35,076 bases of DNA from positions 1 to 35,076 of the forward strand of contig MNWR01000089.1 in the NCBI GenBank assembly GCA_001872725.1, read 5' to 3'. The notes below the pieces were generated by a model. It ran no database searches. It was not told the origin of the DNA and saw only the letters and a list, made by a program, of their open reading frames with translations. This document shows, in pieces, positions 1-7,073 of the stretch. The stretch is from Proteobacteria bacterium CG1_02_64_396 (GTDB lineage Bacteria; Pseudomonadota; MNWR01; CG1-02-64-396). The position numbers and the translations under genes were made by a program. Positions within the stretch are counted from its first letter, which is position 1, and the number at the start of each line of letters is the position of its first letter.

Positions 1-239
1 TTCTCATCAGCATGGACGGACGGGGCCGGGCGCTGGACAACGTCTTCATCGAACGTTTGTGGCGCACGGTGAAGTACGAAGAGATCTACCTGTACGACCA
101 TGCCGATGGGGTGGCGCTGCACCAGGGGCTCGACCGCTACTTCCGGTTTTACAACACCGAGCGCCCCCACAGTGCCCTCGGCGGCAAGACCCCAGAACAG
201 GTCCATCAAACCCACGGCGGAACCACCCACCGCCACTAA
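1..239 (+). CDS. IS3-family transposase, C-terminal fragment (rve integrase core)
   Basis: About 79 residues at the end of a DDE transposase, open at the left edge of the window. The stretch DNVFIERLWRTVKYEE carries the glutamate that is the third member of the DDE triad in this family. It is followed by YFRFYNTERPHSALGGKTPE, the conserved C-terminal block of IS3-type orfB products. The frame ends with TAA at 237-239. The enzyme catalyses cutting and joining of the IS ends during transposition. In IS3 elements orfB is normally expressed by frameshifting from orfA. Whether the upstream part is intact cannot be seen. It is the only mobile-element gene in the window. Confidence 0.88.
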   Translation, partial: LISMDGRGRALDNVFIERLWRTVKYEEIYLYDHADGVALHQGLDRYFRFYNTERPHSALGGKTPEQVHQTHGGTTHRH

Positions 240-285
240 CCGTTTACAAATTTTCGCCCCCAAACTGTCCAAGGAGTGGGGTCCA
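1..285 (+). mobile_element. Right (3') end of an IS3-family insertion sequence, cut by the window edge
   Basis: The segment holds the C-terminal part of an IS3-type transposase followed by about 45 bases of non-coding end. The likely terminus is the CA at 284-285. Read inward on the minus strand it gives TGGACCCCACTCCTTGGACA, with the 5'-TG...CA-3' ends usual for IS3 elements. The lipoprotein reading frame to the right runs straight into this point, which supports the boundary. The left end and the matching inverted repeat lie outside the window, so neither the exact edge nor any target duplication can be confirmed. Confidence 0.7.
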
Positions 286-456
286 CCCCACCATGATGGC
301 CACGATCTGTTCTTGGCTCAGGCTGTTCGGCGAAACCGCAATATGGGTTGAATCGAAGGAGCTATTTCGATAATTAGCCGTATCGTACGATGAACTCGCA
401 CACCCATATAACATCATAATGCCTAAAAAAATAGCGGCTCCCAAGAATCTATTCAT
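244..456 (-). pseudogene. Small lipoprotein gene truncated by the IS insertion
   Basis: The frame starts with an ATG at 454-456 and encodes a lipoprotein-type signal peptide: MNRF, a hydrophobic run (LGAAIFLGIMML), and a lipobox LYGC with Cys19 as the expected lipidated residue. A short hydrophilic region (about residues 20-58) follows, ending SLSQEQIVAIMVG. The last 13 or so codons (WTPLLGQFGGENL) are read from the end of the IS element, so the native C-terminus is missing. A GAGGA motif directly abuts the ATG, which is unusually close; TTG at codon 5 would be better spaced. Base composition is more AT-rich than in neighbouring genes, which hints at acquired DNA. The family is not recognised. 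The product would be a short, probably non-functional, lipoprotein. Confidence 0.6.
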
Positions 457-677
457 TCCTCATTACCCCCGAGTTCCACGTTTATCCAGAGACATCCTTC
501 GATCTTACAAGGGCACCTCTAAAACGGCTTTCCCAGCGGTTTTTAAGGTGGGAATCGAAACCCTAGGCACCATGAAGCGGCGTGGTTTTCGACTTCCTTT
601 CGCTTCAGTCGCTTACGTTTCTGCGTTTGCTGGCCCATCCCTGAGCGGCGCAGAAGCGCCATTAAATCAGCGCTTCC
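457..677. other. Gene-free stretch with repeat-like and hairpin sequences
   Basis: No convincing gene lies here; the open frames lack family resemblance. The stretch contains a hairpin flanked by A and T runs at 521-543, a small hairpin at 647-660 (GGCGC, loop AGAA, GCGCC), and one of two related 24-25 base segments (521-544). The second copy (664-688) extends into the end of folD. The layout suggests a remnant of a small mobile or repetitive element next to the IS insertion. Confidence 0.5.
521..544. terminator. Terminator-like hairpin, possibly bidirectional, in the repeat region
   Basis: AAAACGGCT (521-529), loop TTCCC (530-534) and AGCGGTTTT (535-543) form a 9-bp stem with one mismatch. 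It is flanked by an A run on the left and a T run (540-544) on the right. On the minus strand it lies downstream of folD and could end that transcript. The stem is only moderately GC-rich, so activity is uncertain. The same segment resembles 664-688 and may be part of a repeat. Confidence 0.35.
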
Positions 678-688
678 CTAACGGTTTT
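521..688. repeat. Pair of imperfect direct repeats (521-544 and 664-688)
   Basis: The core CTTTCCCAGCGGTTTT in the left copy corresponds to GCTTCCCTAACGGTTTT in the right copy, same orientation, about 140 bases apart. Both copies also begin with an A run. The right copy contains the folD stop codon (678-680). The two may be remnants of one element or a member of a dispersed repeat family; the window has no third copy to decide this. Confidence 0.35.
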
Positions 689-1586
689 CAGAAATGCCCT
701 TGGGGTGTTTACCCCCGGCAGAACCTGCTCCCCTTTGCCCATGCAACGTCTCGGCGGCGTAGAGGGTGTTGACCAGCAGCATGGCGCGGGTCATGGGGCC
801 GACCCCGCCGGGAACCGGGGTGATCCACGAGGCCCGTTTTGCGGCCTCTTCAAAATCGACATCGCCGACCAGCTTGCCATCGGGCAGCCGGTTCATCCCC
901 ACGTCGACGACAATCGCCCCCGGTTTGATCCACGCCCCCTTCACCAAACCAGGTTTGCCGGCAGCGGCGACCACCAAATCGGCGTCGCGCACATGGGCCT
1001 CAAGGTTGCGGGTGAAGCGATGGGTGACGGTGACGGTGCAACCGGCCAGCAGCAGTTCCATCGCCATGGGGCGGCCGACGATGTTCGAGGCCCCCACCAC
1101 CACCGCATCGAGCCCCTTCAAAGCCGCCCCGGTGGTTTCGAGCAGCTTCATGATCCCGAAGGGGGTGCAGGGGCGCAGCATCGGTTGGCGCACTGCCAGA
1201 CGGCCCATGTTGAAGGCGTGGAAACCATCCACATCTTTGTCGGGGTGGATCGCCTCGATGACCGGTTTGGCATCGAGGTGGCTGGGCAGGGGGAGCTGCA
1301 CCAGGATGCCGTCCACATCTTCACGCTCGTTGAGCTCCTCGACCAGGGCGAGCAGCTCCTCTTGGGTGGTGTCGGCGGGCAGGTCGAAGCCGAAGGAGCG
1401 GATGCCGGTCTCTTGGCAATCTTTACGCTTGCTGGCCACATAAATCGACGAGGCGGGATCCTCCCCCACCAGAACGACTGCAAGGCCGGGCGCCCGGTTG
1501 TGGCTTTTGATACGGGTCTCAACACTGGCGCGGATCTCTTGACGAATCTGGGTTGCCAGGGCTTTTCCGTCGATCAATTGACTCAT
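678..1586 (-). CDS. folD: Bifunctional methylenetetrahydrofolate dehydrogenase / methenyltetrahydrofolate cyclohydrolase
   Basis: FolD interconverts 5,10-methylene-, 5,10-methenyl- and 10-formyl-tetrahydrofolate in the cytoplasm using NADP, feeding purine, formyl-Met and methyl-group synthesis. The 302-residue protein shows the family blocks in order: YVASKRK (49-55, catalytic Lys53), VQLPLP (96-101), DKDVDG (116-121), PCTPFG (139-144), the nucleotide-binding [10 protein letters not shown] (164-173), DVGMN (228-232) and PGGVGPMT (259-266). The ATG at 1584-1586 is chosen because AGAAGG lies eight bases upstream; the longer frame upstream lacks family sequence. The protein carries an unusual tail of about 20 residues ([20 protein letters not shown]), and its stop lies inside a repeat-like segment. 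It is 76 bases downstream of the SDR gene and may be co-transcribed with it. Confidence 0.95.
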   Translation of the reverse strand: MSQLIDGKALATQIRQEIRASVETRIKSHNRAPGLAVVLVGEDPASSIYVASKRKDCQETGIRSFGFDLPADTTQEELLALVEELNEREDVDGILVQLPLPSHLDAKPVIEAIHPDKDVDGFHAFNMGRLAVRQPMLRPCTPFGIMKLLETTGAALKGLDAVVVGASNIVGRPMAMELLLAGCTVTVTHRFTRNLEAHVRDADLVVAAAGKPGLVKGAWIKPGAIVVDVGMNRLPDGKLVGDVDFEEAAKRASWITPVPGGVGPMTRAMLLVNTLYAAETLHGQRGAGSAGGKHPKGISENR

Positions 1587-1662
1587 GGGTACAACCTTCT
1601 GGGGGACTGGTGAACGAGGGGGCAAGGATACACGAGGGGGGGGTGAAAAACCTACGGGGGCA

Positions 1663-2373
1663 CTACCAGGCAATCGGGGTGCGGTCGCGAAAAAAGCCCC
1701 CCGAGGGGCCGTTTTCGGGCAGGGTCGCCAGCCACACCACCGTGTCGGCCCCTTGCGCCACCGAGCGCGGCGCCCCCTTGCCCCCCATACGGGTCGCCAC
1801 CCAACCGGGGCACACCGCGTTGACCTTGAGATCCCCCTGCCCCCGTACCTCGCCGGCCAGCTTAACCGTCAGGGCATTGAGGGCCGCCTTGCTCAGGGCG
1901 TAGGGAGCGGTGCCGGGCAACCCGGCGTTGAGGGAACCGATCCCCGACGAGACGTTGACCACCCGACCAAAGCCACGGGCGATCATGCCGGGGACAAACG
2001 CGCAGCAGAGCCAGAAAGGGCCATAAAAATTCACCCTCATCGCCTCTTCCAGCATGGGGGTGGTCAGGTCGAGCAGCCCCGCTTCGGGGTAGATTCCGGC
2101 GTTGTTGACCAACCCCTCGACGTGGATTCCCACCCGATGCAGCCGGGCGGCGCAGTCCTGCACCGAGGTCTCATCGCCGACATCGAGCGGCTCGACCTGC
2201 ACCGTCAGTCCTTTGCGGGCCAGATCGTGGGCGGCGTGAATGCCCGCCTCATGGTCGCGCGCGCCCAGAATTACCTTGTGGCCAAGGTCGGCAAGCTGGC
2301 GGCAGACCTCAAGGCCGATGCCACGGTTGCCACCGCTGACCAGAATCGTGCGAGGGGTCGGTTTTCGGGTCAT
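1663..2373 (-). CDS. Short-chain dehydrogenase/reductase (SDR) of unknown substrate
   Basis: A 236-residue classical SDR, an NAD(P)-dependent oxidoreductase. Visible motifs are the cofactor-binding SGGNRGIG (13-20; Ser in place of the usual Thr), NNAG (90-93), the catalytic serine in NVSSGIG (140-146) and YALSK (Tyr158, Lys162). The segment [12 protein letters not shown] (188-199) after the active site resembles carbonyl-reductase-like SDRs. The substrate cannot be predicted. The start ATG (2371-2373) overlaps the mobB stop as ATGA, which indicates translational coupling with mobB. Its link to molybdenum cofactor synthesis is by position only. Confidence 0.88.
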   Translation of the reverse strand: MTRKPTPRTILVSGGNRGIGLEVCRQLADLGHKVILGARDHEAGIHAAHDLARKGLTVQVEPLDVGDETSVQDCAARLHRVGIHVEGLVNNAGIYPEAGLLDLTTPMLEEAMRVNFYGPFWLCCAFVPGMIARGFGRVVNVSSGIGSLNAGLPGTAPYALSKAALNALTVKLAGEVRGQGDLKVNAVCPGWVATRMGGKGAPRSVAQGADTVVWLATLPENGPSGGFFRDRTPIAW

Positions 2374-2855
2374 GGAAGGCGTTCCTGCAACCAGGCGGCG
2401 ACCGCCGCAGGGGCATTGATGTCGAGGTGCCGCCAGGGGGCATCCGAGGGGGGCAGGTCGCAGGCGAGCGCCACCACATGGATCAGATCGCCGGGATTCC
2501 AAGGGTGGGCTGCTCGCAGCACCGCCAGCTTGGGAAAGGGGGAAGACTTGAACCCTTCGGCCAGCACCAGATCGGCGGGGGGCAGCAGGGGAAGGAGCGC
2601 TTCGAGCGGCTGGGGCGCGGCGGCAGGCTGGGCCAGGAAGGTGGCGTGGGGGGTGGCGAGGAGGGTGACGGCAGCCCCGGCCCGGCGCATGCGGAAGGTA
2701 TCCTTGCCGGGGGTGTCCCACTCCACCGGGTGGTGGGTCTGTTTCAGCGTCGCCACCTTGATCCCTTGGTTGCTCAGGATGGCGACGACCTTCTCCAGTA
2801 GGGTGGTCTTGCCGCTGCCCGATGGGCCCACGAAGCAGACGACCGGCGGGTTCAT
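2370..2855 (-). CDS. mobB: Molybdopterin-guanine dinucleotide biosynthesis adaptor protein MobB
   Basis: MobB is a GTP-binding P-loop protein that assists MobA in attaching GMP to molybdopterin in the bis-MGD branch of cofactor synthesis. The Walker A motif GPSGSGKTT lies near the N-terminus. [19 protein letters not shown] and the AEGFK block ([15 protein letters not shown]) are typical of the family. I chose the ATG at 2853-2855 because it overlaps the moaC stop codon as ATGA, giving 161 residues. An ATG four codons upstream is possible. The 3' end overlaps the SDR start in the same way, so moaC, mobB and the SDR gene form a coupled unit. Confidence 0.9.
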   Translation of the reverse strand: MNPPVVCFVGPSGSGKTTLLEKVVAILSNQGIKVATLKQTHHPVEWDTPGKDTFRMRRAGAAVTLLATPHATFLAQPAAAPQPLEALLPLLPPADLVLAEGFKSSPFPKLAVLRAAHPWNPGDLIHVVALACDLPPSDAPWRHLDINAPAAVAAWLQERLP

Positions 2856-3328
2856 CCCCGCACCCAATCGCCGCTCTTGCCACCCCTTTTTTCGAGCAGC
2901 TGAATCGGCCCGATGGTCATCCCTTTGTCGATCCCTTTAAGCATGTCGTACAGGGTCAGGCAGGCGACACCCGCGCCCGTAAGCGCCTCCATCTCGACCC
3001 CGGTGGGGCCGGTGCAGGCGACCAACACCCGAACCTCGATGGCCCCCTCCTCCTGCAAAACCTCGAACTCGGCGCTGACCTTGCGCACCGGCAGGGGGTG
3101 GCACAGGGGGATGAGATCCGAGGTCTTCTTCACCGCCTGAATCGCGGCGACCCGCGCCACGGCGATCACATCCCCCTTGGGGGTATCACCCGCCAGCAGC
3201 GCCGCCATGACCTGAGGGCCGATCTCGATCCGCCCGAGCGCCAACGCCTCGCGCCGGGTCTCGGCCTTACCGCCGACGTCGACCATGTGGGCTTGGCCTT
3301 GATCGTCAAGGTGGGTGAGTTGGGACAT
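2852..3328 (-). CDS. moaC: Cyclic pyranopterin monophosphate synthase MoaC
   Basis: MoaC converts 3',8-cyclo-7,8-dihydro-GTP (the product of MoaA) to cyclic pyranopterin monophosphate, the first stable intermediate of molybdenum cofactor synthesis, in the cytoplasm. The 158-residue protein has the expected [18 protein letters not shown] (73-80), [11 protein letters not shown] and [12 protein letters not shown] segments. Asp128 and Lys131 match the catalytic pair known for the family. The ATG at 3326-3328 has GAGG upstream at good spacing. A further-upstream start would add non-family sequence. It is separated from fxsA upstream by a large palindrome, and it is coupled to mobB downstream. Confidence 0.95.
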   Translation of the reverse strand: MSQLTHLDDQGQAHMVDVGGKAETRREALALGRIEIGPQVMAALLAGDTPKGDVIAVARVAAIQAVKKTSDLIPLCHPLPVRKVSAEFEVLQEEGAIEVRVLVACTGPTGVEMEALTGAGVACLTLYDMLKGIDKGMTIGPIQLLEKRGGKSGDWVRG

Positions 3329-3353
3329 GGGGGCCTCGGGGAAAGAACAAATC

Positions 3354-3434
3354 ATCGCGGCGAGGACGCCGCTCCCACAAAACCTAGTGCTTCAACGGAG
3401 CCCGGCATGGTGGGAGCGGCGTCCTCGCCGCGAT
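3354..3434. repeat. REP-like palindrome with perfect 25-bp arms
   Basis: The arms at 3354-3378 and 3410-3434 are exact reverse complements of each other, separated by 31 bases. The right arm begins GTGGGAGCGGCGTCC and ends GCCGCGAT. This resembles the repetitive extragenic palindromes common in proteobacterial intergenic spaces. It lies in the 118-base space between fxsA and moaC, both on the minus strand. It could limit read-through or stabilise the upstream mRNA. No RAYT-type transposase gene is in the window. Confidence 0.8.
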
Positions 3435-3446
3435 TATCTAAACGAT

Positions 3447-3833
3447 TTACCCAAACGGATCTTGATCGATCACCTCAAACGGCATCACCCGCCGCTTGAG
3501 GGTCTGGAAAATCTTGTCGCGCGCCCAGGGGGTGAGCAGGGTGAAGCCGACCGCATCGGTGAAAAATCCGGGGGTGAGCAGCAGGGCGCCCGCCACCAGC
3601 AACACCGCCCCCTCGACCAGGGCGCGGGCGGGGGGGCGGCCCGAGGCCAGATCGTGCTGGAGACGGGCGATCACCCCCAAACCCTCGCGCCGCACATGCC
3701 AGGCGCCGATCACCGCAGTGAGCAAAACAATCAGCAACGTCGGCCACAAACCGATCCAGCCCCCCACCTGAATGAAGAGGCCGATCTCGATCAGCGGCAC
3801 AGCGATGAAGAGGACCAGCAGAATCCGAAACAT
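3447..3833 (-). CDS. fxsA: FxsA-family membrane protein
   Basis: A 128-residue inner-membrane protein of the FxsA family, named for suppression of F-exclusion of phage T7 in E. coli; its molecular role is not established. The N-terminus is two hydrophobic helices (FRILLVLFIAVPLIEIGLF and LWPTLLIVLLTAVIGAW), followed by HVRREG, and then a third hydrophobic part containing the family signature LLLTPGFFTDAVG. The ATG at 3831-3833 has GAGG six bases upstream, while the longer open frame upstream is low-complexity and not family-like. It is probably the first gene of the minus-strand group that continues through moaC. Confidence 0.88.
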   Translation of the reverse strand: MFRILLVLFIAVPLIEIGLFIQVGGWIGLWPTLLIVLLTAVIGAWHVRREGLGVIARLQHDLASGRPPARALVEGAVLLVAGALLLTPGFFTDAVGFTLLTPWARDKIFQTLKRRVMPFEVIDQDPFG

Positions 3834-4033
3834 TTTTTTGCCTCTACGAATATTCCTGGGAACCAACCCCGGAGGTCGCCTACCAAGGTGGCCAAGACCG
3901 GGGCGGCATATCCCCCCCTTTGCCCCCCGGTCTTCCTCCTTCCGGTTTGATCCTCTAATTCGCCGCCGCCCAGCGGCGTTTTTTTTTGCCCACGGCCGCT
4001 GCATGATTGAGCCCCAACCTACGGAGGAACCCA
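3834..4033 (+). promoter_or_regulatory. Divergent intergenic region with a structured leader upstream of the CopD-like gene
   Basis: This 200-base space separates fxsA (minus) from the CopD-like gene (plus). On the plus strand it contains a hairpin with a perfect 10-bp stem (arms 3894-3903 and 3925-3934), then a terminator-type hairpin with nine T residues (3964-3987), then GGAGG at 4023-4027. That order, a stem, a terminator and then the ribosome binding site, resembles an attenuator or riboswitch leader. It could instead be a small RNA ending at the terminator. No known riboswitch class was recognised, and no clear promoter was found. Confidence 0.35.
3964..3987 (+). terminator. Intrinsic terminator upstream of the CopD-like gene
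   Basis: CGCCGC (3964-3969), loop CCA, GCGGCG (3973-3978), followed by nine T residues (3979-3987). It points in the plus direction but has no plus-strand gene before it, so it ends either a leader or small RNA, or antisense transcription from the fxsA side. Confidence 0.65.
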
Positions 4034-4474
4034 ATGCTCACCCTACTCACCACCGCTCACCTGTTGGCCGCCATCTTCTGGATCGGCGGCATGATGTTTG
4101 TGCTGACGATGCTCATTCCCAGCCTACCCCGACTCACTGCCCCGCCCCCGCCGCAATTGATGCCGACGGTGTTGATCCGCTTCCTCAACGCGGTGGCGGT
4201 CGCCGCCTTTGTGCTGATCGCGACCGGCCCCTGGCTGACCATCGATATGCCCATGGGCGCCATTTACCTGAAGCTGACCCTGGCGCTGGTCATGATCGTC
4301 GTCTATGCCTACTTGCGGCAGCGCTACCTCGAAACCCTTGAAGCCTTGGCGCTACGCCCCGCCGGATCGCCCCCCACCGAAGAGCAAGCCATCGCCCTGG
4401 CTGGGGTGCGCAAGCTGGCGACGATCAACCTGAGTCTGAGCATCGTCATCGTGGGATTGACGACGTTGGGGTGA
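4034..4474 (+). CDS. Small CopD-like integral membrane protein
   Basis: A 146-residue protein with about four predicted membrane helices. The first contains HLLAAIFWIGGMMFVLTML, a histidine-plus-WIGG pattern as in CopD-type membrane proteins. Later helices are NAVAVAAFVLIATGPWL, LKLTLALVMIVVYAYL and INLSLSIVIVGLTTLG. CopD proteins are associated with copper handling, but this is a short single-domain relative and copper binding is not shown. The start ATG at 4034 is well supported by GGAGG at 4023-4027. It is the only non-IS gene on the plus strand, standing alone between divergent fxsA and convergent hisC, and behind a terminator-containing leader. Confidence 0.7.
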   Translation: MLTLLTTAHLLAAIFWIGGMMFVLTMLIPSLPRLTAPPPPQLMPTVLIRFLNAVAVAAFVLIATGPWLTIDMPMGAIYLKLTLALVMIVVYAYLRQRYLETLEALALRPAGSPPTEEQAIALAGVRKLATINLSLSIVIVGLTTLG

Positions 4475-4534
4475 TGGCAAAGTGGCCGCCCGAAGGTGGA
4501 TCAGCGCAAGCACATCCACCCCCCCCAACAAAAC
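4475..4534. other. Short convergent spacer with a 7-bp hairpin
   Basis: The spacer between the convergent CopD-like and hisC genes contains GGTGGAT (4495-4501) and ATCCACC (4514-4520), which form a perfect 7-bp stem with a 12-base loop. Neither side has a T run, so it is only a weak candidate for a bidirectional transcription end. Confidence 0.3.
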
Positions 4535-5593
4535 CTACCCCACCACCTCGCCCAGCATCTGCACGAAGGCCGCCATCTCATCGTCGGAGCCGATGGTCAC
4601 CCGCAGATGATCGACAATGCGCTCGTTGCCAAAGCGGCGCACCAGCACCCCCCTGGCTTTGAGCCCCTCCAGCAGATCCCTCCCGGCAAAACCGGGGTGG
4701 CGGATCAAGATGAAATTGGCGCTGGAGGGGACCACCTCGAAGCCGAGCTTTTTGACCTCATCCACCGTCCACTGCCGGGTTTGGATCACCTTGTCGCGGC
4801 AGACGCGGAAGTAATCCTCGTCCTCGATGGCGGCGACCCCCGCCGCCAGGGCAAGCCGGTCGATGGGGTATGAATTGAACGCATTCTTGGCCCGCTCCAG
4901 CCCCTCGATGAGTTCGGGTTGTCCCAGGGCAAAGCCGAGTCGCATTCCAGCCAGCGAACGGGATTTGGAATAGGTCTGCACCACCAGCAGGTTGGGGTAG
5001 CGCCCCACCAATCCCGCCGCCGTCTGCCCCCCGAAGTCGATGTAGGCCTCATCCACAATCACCACCCGCAGCGGTTGGCTTTGCAGCAGCGCCTCAATCG
5101 CCTCCAAACCCAGCAGCCGCCCGGTCTGGGCGTTGGGATTGGGGACGATCACCCCGCCGCAGGGGTGGACGTAATCCTCGACCCGAATCTGCAACCCCTC
5201 ATCGAGCGGGATCTGCTCGAAGGCGATCTCGAAAAAACCGCACCACGCCTCGTAAAAGCCGTAGGTCACGTCGGGGAAGCGGATCGGAGCCCCTTGTTTA
5301 AAAAACGCATAAAAAGCCAGCGCCAGCACCTCGTCCGAGCCGTTGCCGACAAAGACGTTGGCCGCCTCAAGCCCGTAATAGCGGGCCAGGGTGTGGCACA
5401 AATCGCGGGCGGTCGGATCGGGATACAGGCGCAGGTCGCCCCCCACCGCCCCCCGCACCGCCTCGATGACCTTGGGGGAGGGGGGGTAGGGGCTTTCGTT
5501 GGTGTTGAGCTTGATGTAGCGCTTGTCCCGGGGCTGCTCGCCGGGGACGTAGGGATCCAGGTCGCGGACCACCTGACTCCAGAACTTGCTCAT
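4535..5593 (-). CDS. hisC: HisC-type aminotransferase (histidinol-phosphate aminotransferase family)
   Basis: A 352-residue class I/II PLP enzyme of the HisC family, which converts imidazole acetol phosphate and glutamate to histidinol phosphate. Motifs are LNTNESPYPPSP (29-40), GNGSDEVL (83-90), DEAYIDFGG (181-189), the PLP lysine in TYSKSRSLAGMRLGF (Lys210, Arg218) and HLRVTIGS near the C-terminus. The usual NPN(A/N)PTG loop reads NPNAQTG (152-158), with Gln in place of Pro. The ATG at 5591-5593 lies seven bases after the mtnA stop, so the two genes are probably co-transcribed. That pairing allows another role, as the final transaminase of methionine salvage, because related aminotransferases act on 2-oxo-4-methylthiobutanoate. 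Family confident; substrate open. Confidence 0.85.
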   Translation of the reverse strand: MSKFWSQVVRDLDPYVPGEQPRDKRYIKLNTNESPYPPSPKVIEAVRGAVGGDLRLYPDPTARDLCHTLARYYGLEAANVFVGNGSDEVLALAFYAFFKQGAPIRFPDVTYGFYEAWCGFFEIAFEQIPLDEGLQIRVEDYVHPCGGVIVPNPNAQTGRLLGLEAIEALLQSQPLRVVIVDEAYIDFGGQTAAGLVGRYPNLLVVQTYSKSRSLAGMRLGFALGQPELIEGLERAKNAFNSYPIDRLALAAGVAAIEDEDYFRVCRDKVIQTRQWTVDEVKKLGFEVVPSSANFILIRHPGFAGRDLLEGLKARGVLVRRFGNERIVDHLRVTIGSDDEMAAFVQMLGEVVG

Positions 5594-5600
5594 TTTGGGT

Positions 5601-6605
5601 TCACTCTTCGGCAAACAGAGCACGGATCCCCGCCTCGTTCACCGGGCTGACCACCCCTTGCTCGGTAATCAGGCCGGTGATGAGTGCGGCGGGGGTAACG
5701 TCGAAGGCGGGGTTGAAGACCCCCACCCCTTCTGGGGCGGTGGGCAACCCGCGCAGCTGCGTAACCTCTTTGGGATCGCGCTCCTCGATGGGGATCCCCT
5801 CCCCGGTCGGGGTGGTTAAGTCGATGGTCGACAGCGGCGCCGCCACATAGAAGGGGATGCCGAAATGTTTGGCGGCGATTGCCACTTGCAAGGTGCCGAT
5901 TTTGTTGGCGGCGTCGCCGTTGGCGGCGACCCGGTCGGCCCCTACCACCACCGCATGAATCCGTCCGGTTTTCATGGCGTGGGCCGCCATGTTGTCGCAG
6001 ATCAGGGTGGTCGGAATGTCGTCGGCCATCAGCTCCCAGGCGGTCAGCCGCGCCCCTTGCAAATAGGGGCGGGTTTCGTCGGCATACACGGTGACCTTGG
6101 CCCCCGCTTCGACCGCCGCCCGGATCACCCCGAGCGCCGTGCCGTATCCGGCGGTAGCCAGGGCACCGGCGTTGCAGTGGGTCAAAATCCCCCCCTGGCG
6201 CGGCATCAAGGGGCCACCGTTGGCGCCGATGGCCTTGTTGATCGCCACATCCTCATCCAAAACCGCTTGGGCCTCGACGAAGAGGGCGGCGGCGTCGGCC
6301 CCGGCAGCCCGCACCCGCGTCATCCGCTCCAAAGCCCAACGCAGGTTAACGGCGGTGGGACGGGCCGCGTTGAGGTCGGCGCTCGCCTGTTGCCAAGCGG
6401 CATCGTCCAAATCCTTGCGGGCCTCGAAGGCCATACCGAAGGCGGCGGTCACCCCGATGGCGGGGGCGCCCCGGACCACCATCAGCTTGATGGCGTCATG
6501 GGCGGTCGCGGCATCGGTCACGTCAAACCATTGTTCCTCGAAGGGGAGCAACCGCTGATCGATCAGGCGCAGCGCGTTGGGGGTGACGATAAAGGTTGGG
6601 GTCAT
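5601..6605 (-). CDS. mtnA: Methylthioribose-1-phosphate isomerase
   Basis: MtnA isomerises 5-methylthioribose-1-phosphate to methylthioribulose-1-phosphate in the methionine salvage pathway. The 334-residue protein shows [14 protein letters not shown] (45-58), NLRWALERM (87-95), [17 protein letters not shown] (141-157) with the catalytic Cys144, [15 protein letters not shown] (174-188), and [17 protein letters not shown] (222-238) with catalytic Asp224. All match the family, a relative of the eIF2B regulatory subunits. The ATG at 6603-6605 follows AAGGG at seven bases. It lies 26 bases downstream of a small membrane protein gene and directly upstream of the aminotransferase gene. No other salvage gene is in the window. 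Confidence 0.93.
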   Translation of the reverse strand: MTPTFIVTPNALRLIDQRLLPFEEQWFDVTDAATAHDAIKLMVVRGAPAIGVTAAFGMAFEARKDLDDAAWQQASADLNAARPTAVNLRWALERMTRVRAAGADAAALFVEAQAVLDEDVAINKAIGANGGPLMPRQGGILTHCNAGALATAGYGTALGVIRAAVEAGAKVTVYADETRPYLQGARLTAWELMADDIPTTLICDNMAAHAMKTGRIHAVVVGADRVAANGDAANKIGTLQVAIAAKHFGIPFYVAAPLSTIDLTTPTGEGIPIEERDPKEVTQLRGLPTAPEGVGVFNPAFDVTPAALITGLITEQGVVSPVNEAGIRALFAEE

Positions 6606-6631
6606 GGATCGGCCCTTTGGGTGTTCGTGAT

Positions 6632-6976
6632 TTAGGTGGGTTCGGCGGGGGGGGCTTCGGTAGGCGGCGTAACCGCAGGCTTGGCCGCTCCCTTGTGCAA
6701 ACGGGCGTGTTGTTGCATCGCCACGAAAAAGCCGGGGTAGCTGATGAGCAGGTAGACCAGGAAGTAGATCCAGTAATTGATCGACTCCTGGGCGTGGGCC
6801 GCACCGGCAATCGCCTTCTCGGCAAAGTCGGCGAAGACCAGGATCAGGCCGAAGCCCGCCAGCCAAATCAACAGACCGACGAGGCGGCGACGGATGGCCA
6901 GCGGGTTGACCCAGGCGAAGTTGCCGATCAACAGATAGAGGGCGGTGCCCAAAATGGCCCAGGAGGCAGCGGACAT
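6632..6976 (-). CDS. Small three-helix membrane protein of unknown function
   Basis: A 114-residue protein that I do not recognise. It has three hydrophobic segments: [20 protein letters not shown] (about 5-24), [21 protein letters not shown] (about 30-50), and [20 protein letters not shown] (about 66-85). A basic stretch and a proline/alanine-rich tail ([15 protein letters not shown]) follow. The start ATG (6974-6976) is chosen because the hydrophobic region begins there; the ribosome binding site is weak (GAGAG). It lies between gspN (97 bases upstream) and mtnA (26 bases downstream), so it may be the distal part of the T2SS transcript. Confidence 0.65.
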   Translation of the reverse strand: MSAASWAILGTALYLLIGNFAWVNPLAIRRRLVGLLIWLAGFGLILVFADFAEKAIAGAAHAQESINYWIYFLVYLLISYPGFFVAMQQHARLHKGAAKPAVTPPTEAPPAEPT

Positions 6977-7073
6977 GGGACTCTCTCGGGGGGTGTCGTG
7001 ATGGAAATGGGGCGGGGAGTGTAACCGATTCGACAGGTGATTGAGCGGTTCCGTTGCAAAACCTACAGCCTGA

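Noticed and set aside
702-715. Perfect hairpin GGGGT-GTTT-ACCCC as folD terminator
   Set aside because: It lies within the present folD coding frame and has no T run, so it is not called as a terminator.
419-772. Plus-strand open frame in the repeat region
   Set aside because: It crosses the repeat segments and the folD 3' end; no family-like sequence, and the local repeats explain its openness.
705-1613. Plus-strand open frame of about 300 codons opposite folD
   Set aside because: Mirror of the conserved folD frame and no plausible product.
1585-2940. Long plus-strand open frame (451 codons) opposite the SDR and mobB genes
   Set aside because: It is a high-GC antisense shadow; the minus strand carries clear family motifs and the plus translation is Gly/Arg/Pro-rich without any recognised domain.
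4496-5650. Plus-strand open frames opposite hisC
   Set aside because: Antisense shadows; hisC shows complete family motifs on the minus strand.
6977-7073. Possible promoter for the small membrane protein, mtnA and hisC
   Set aside because: Only weak -10-like sequences (such as TACACT) without a matching -35 were found.
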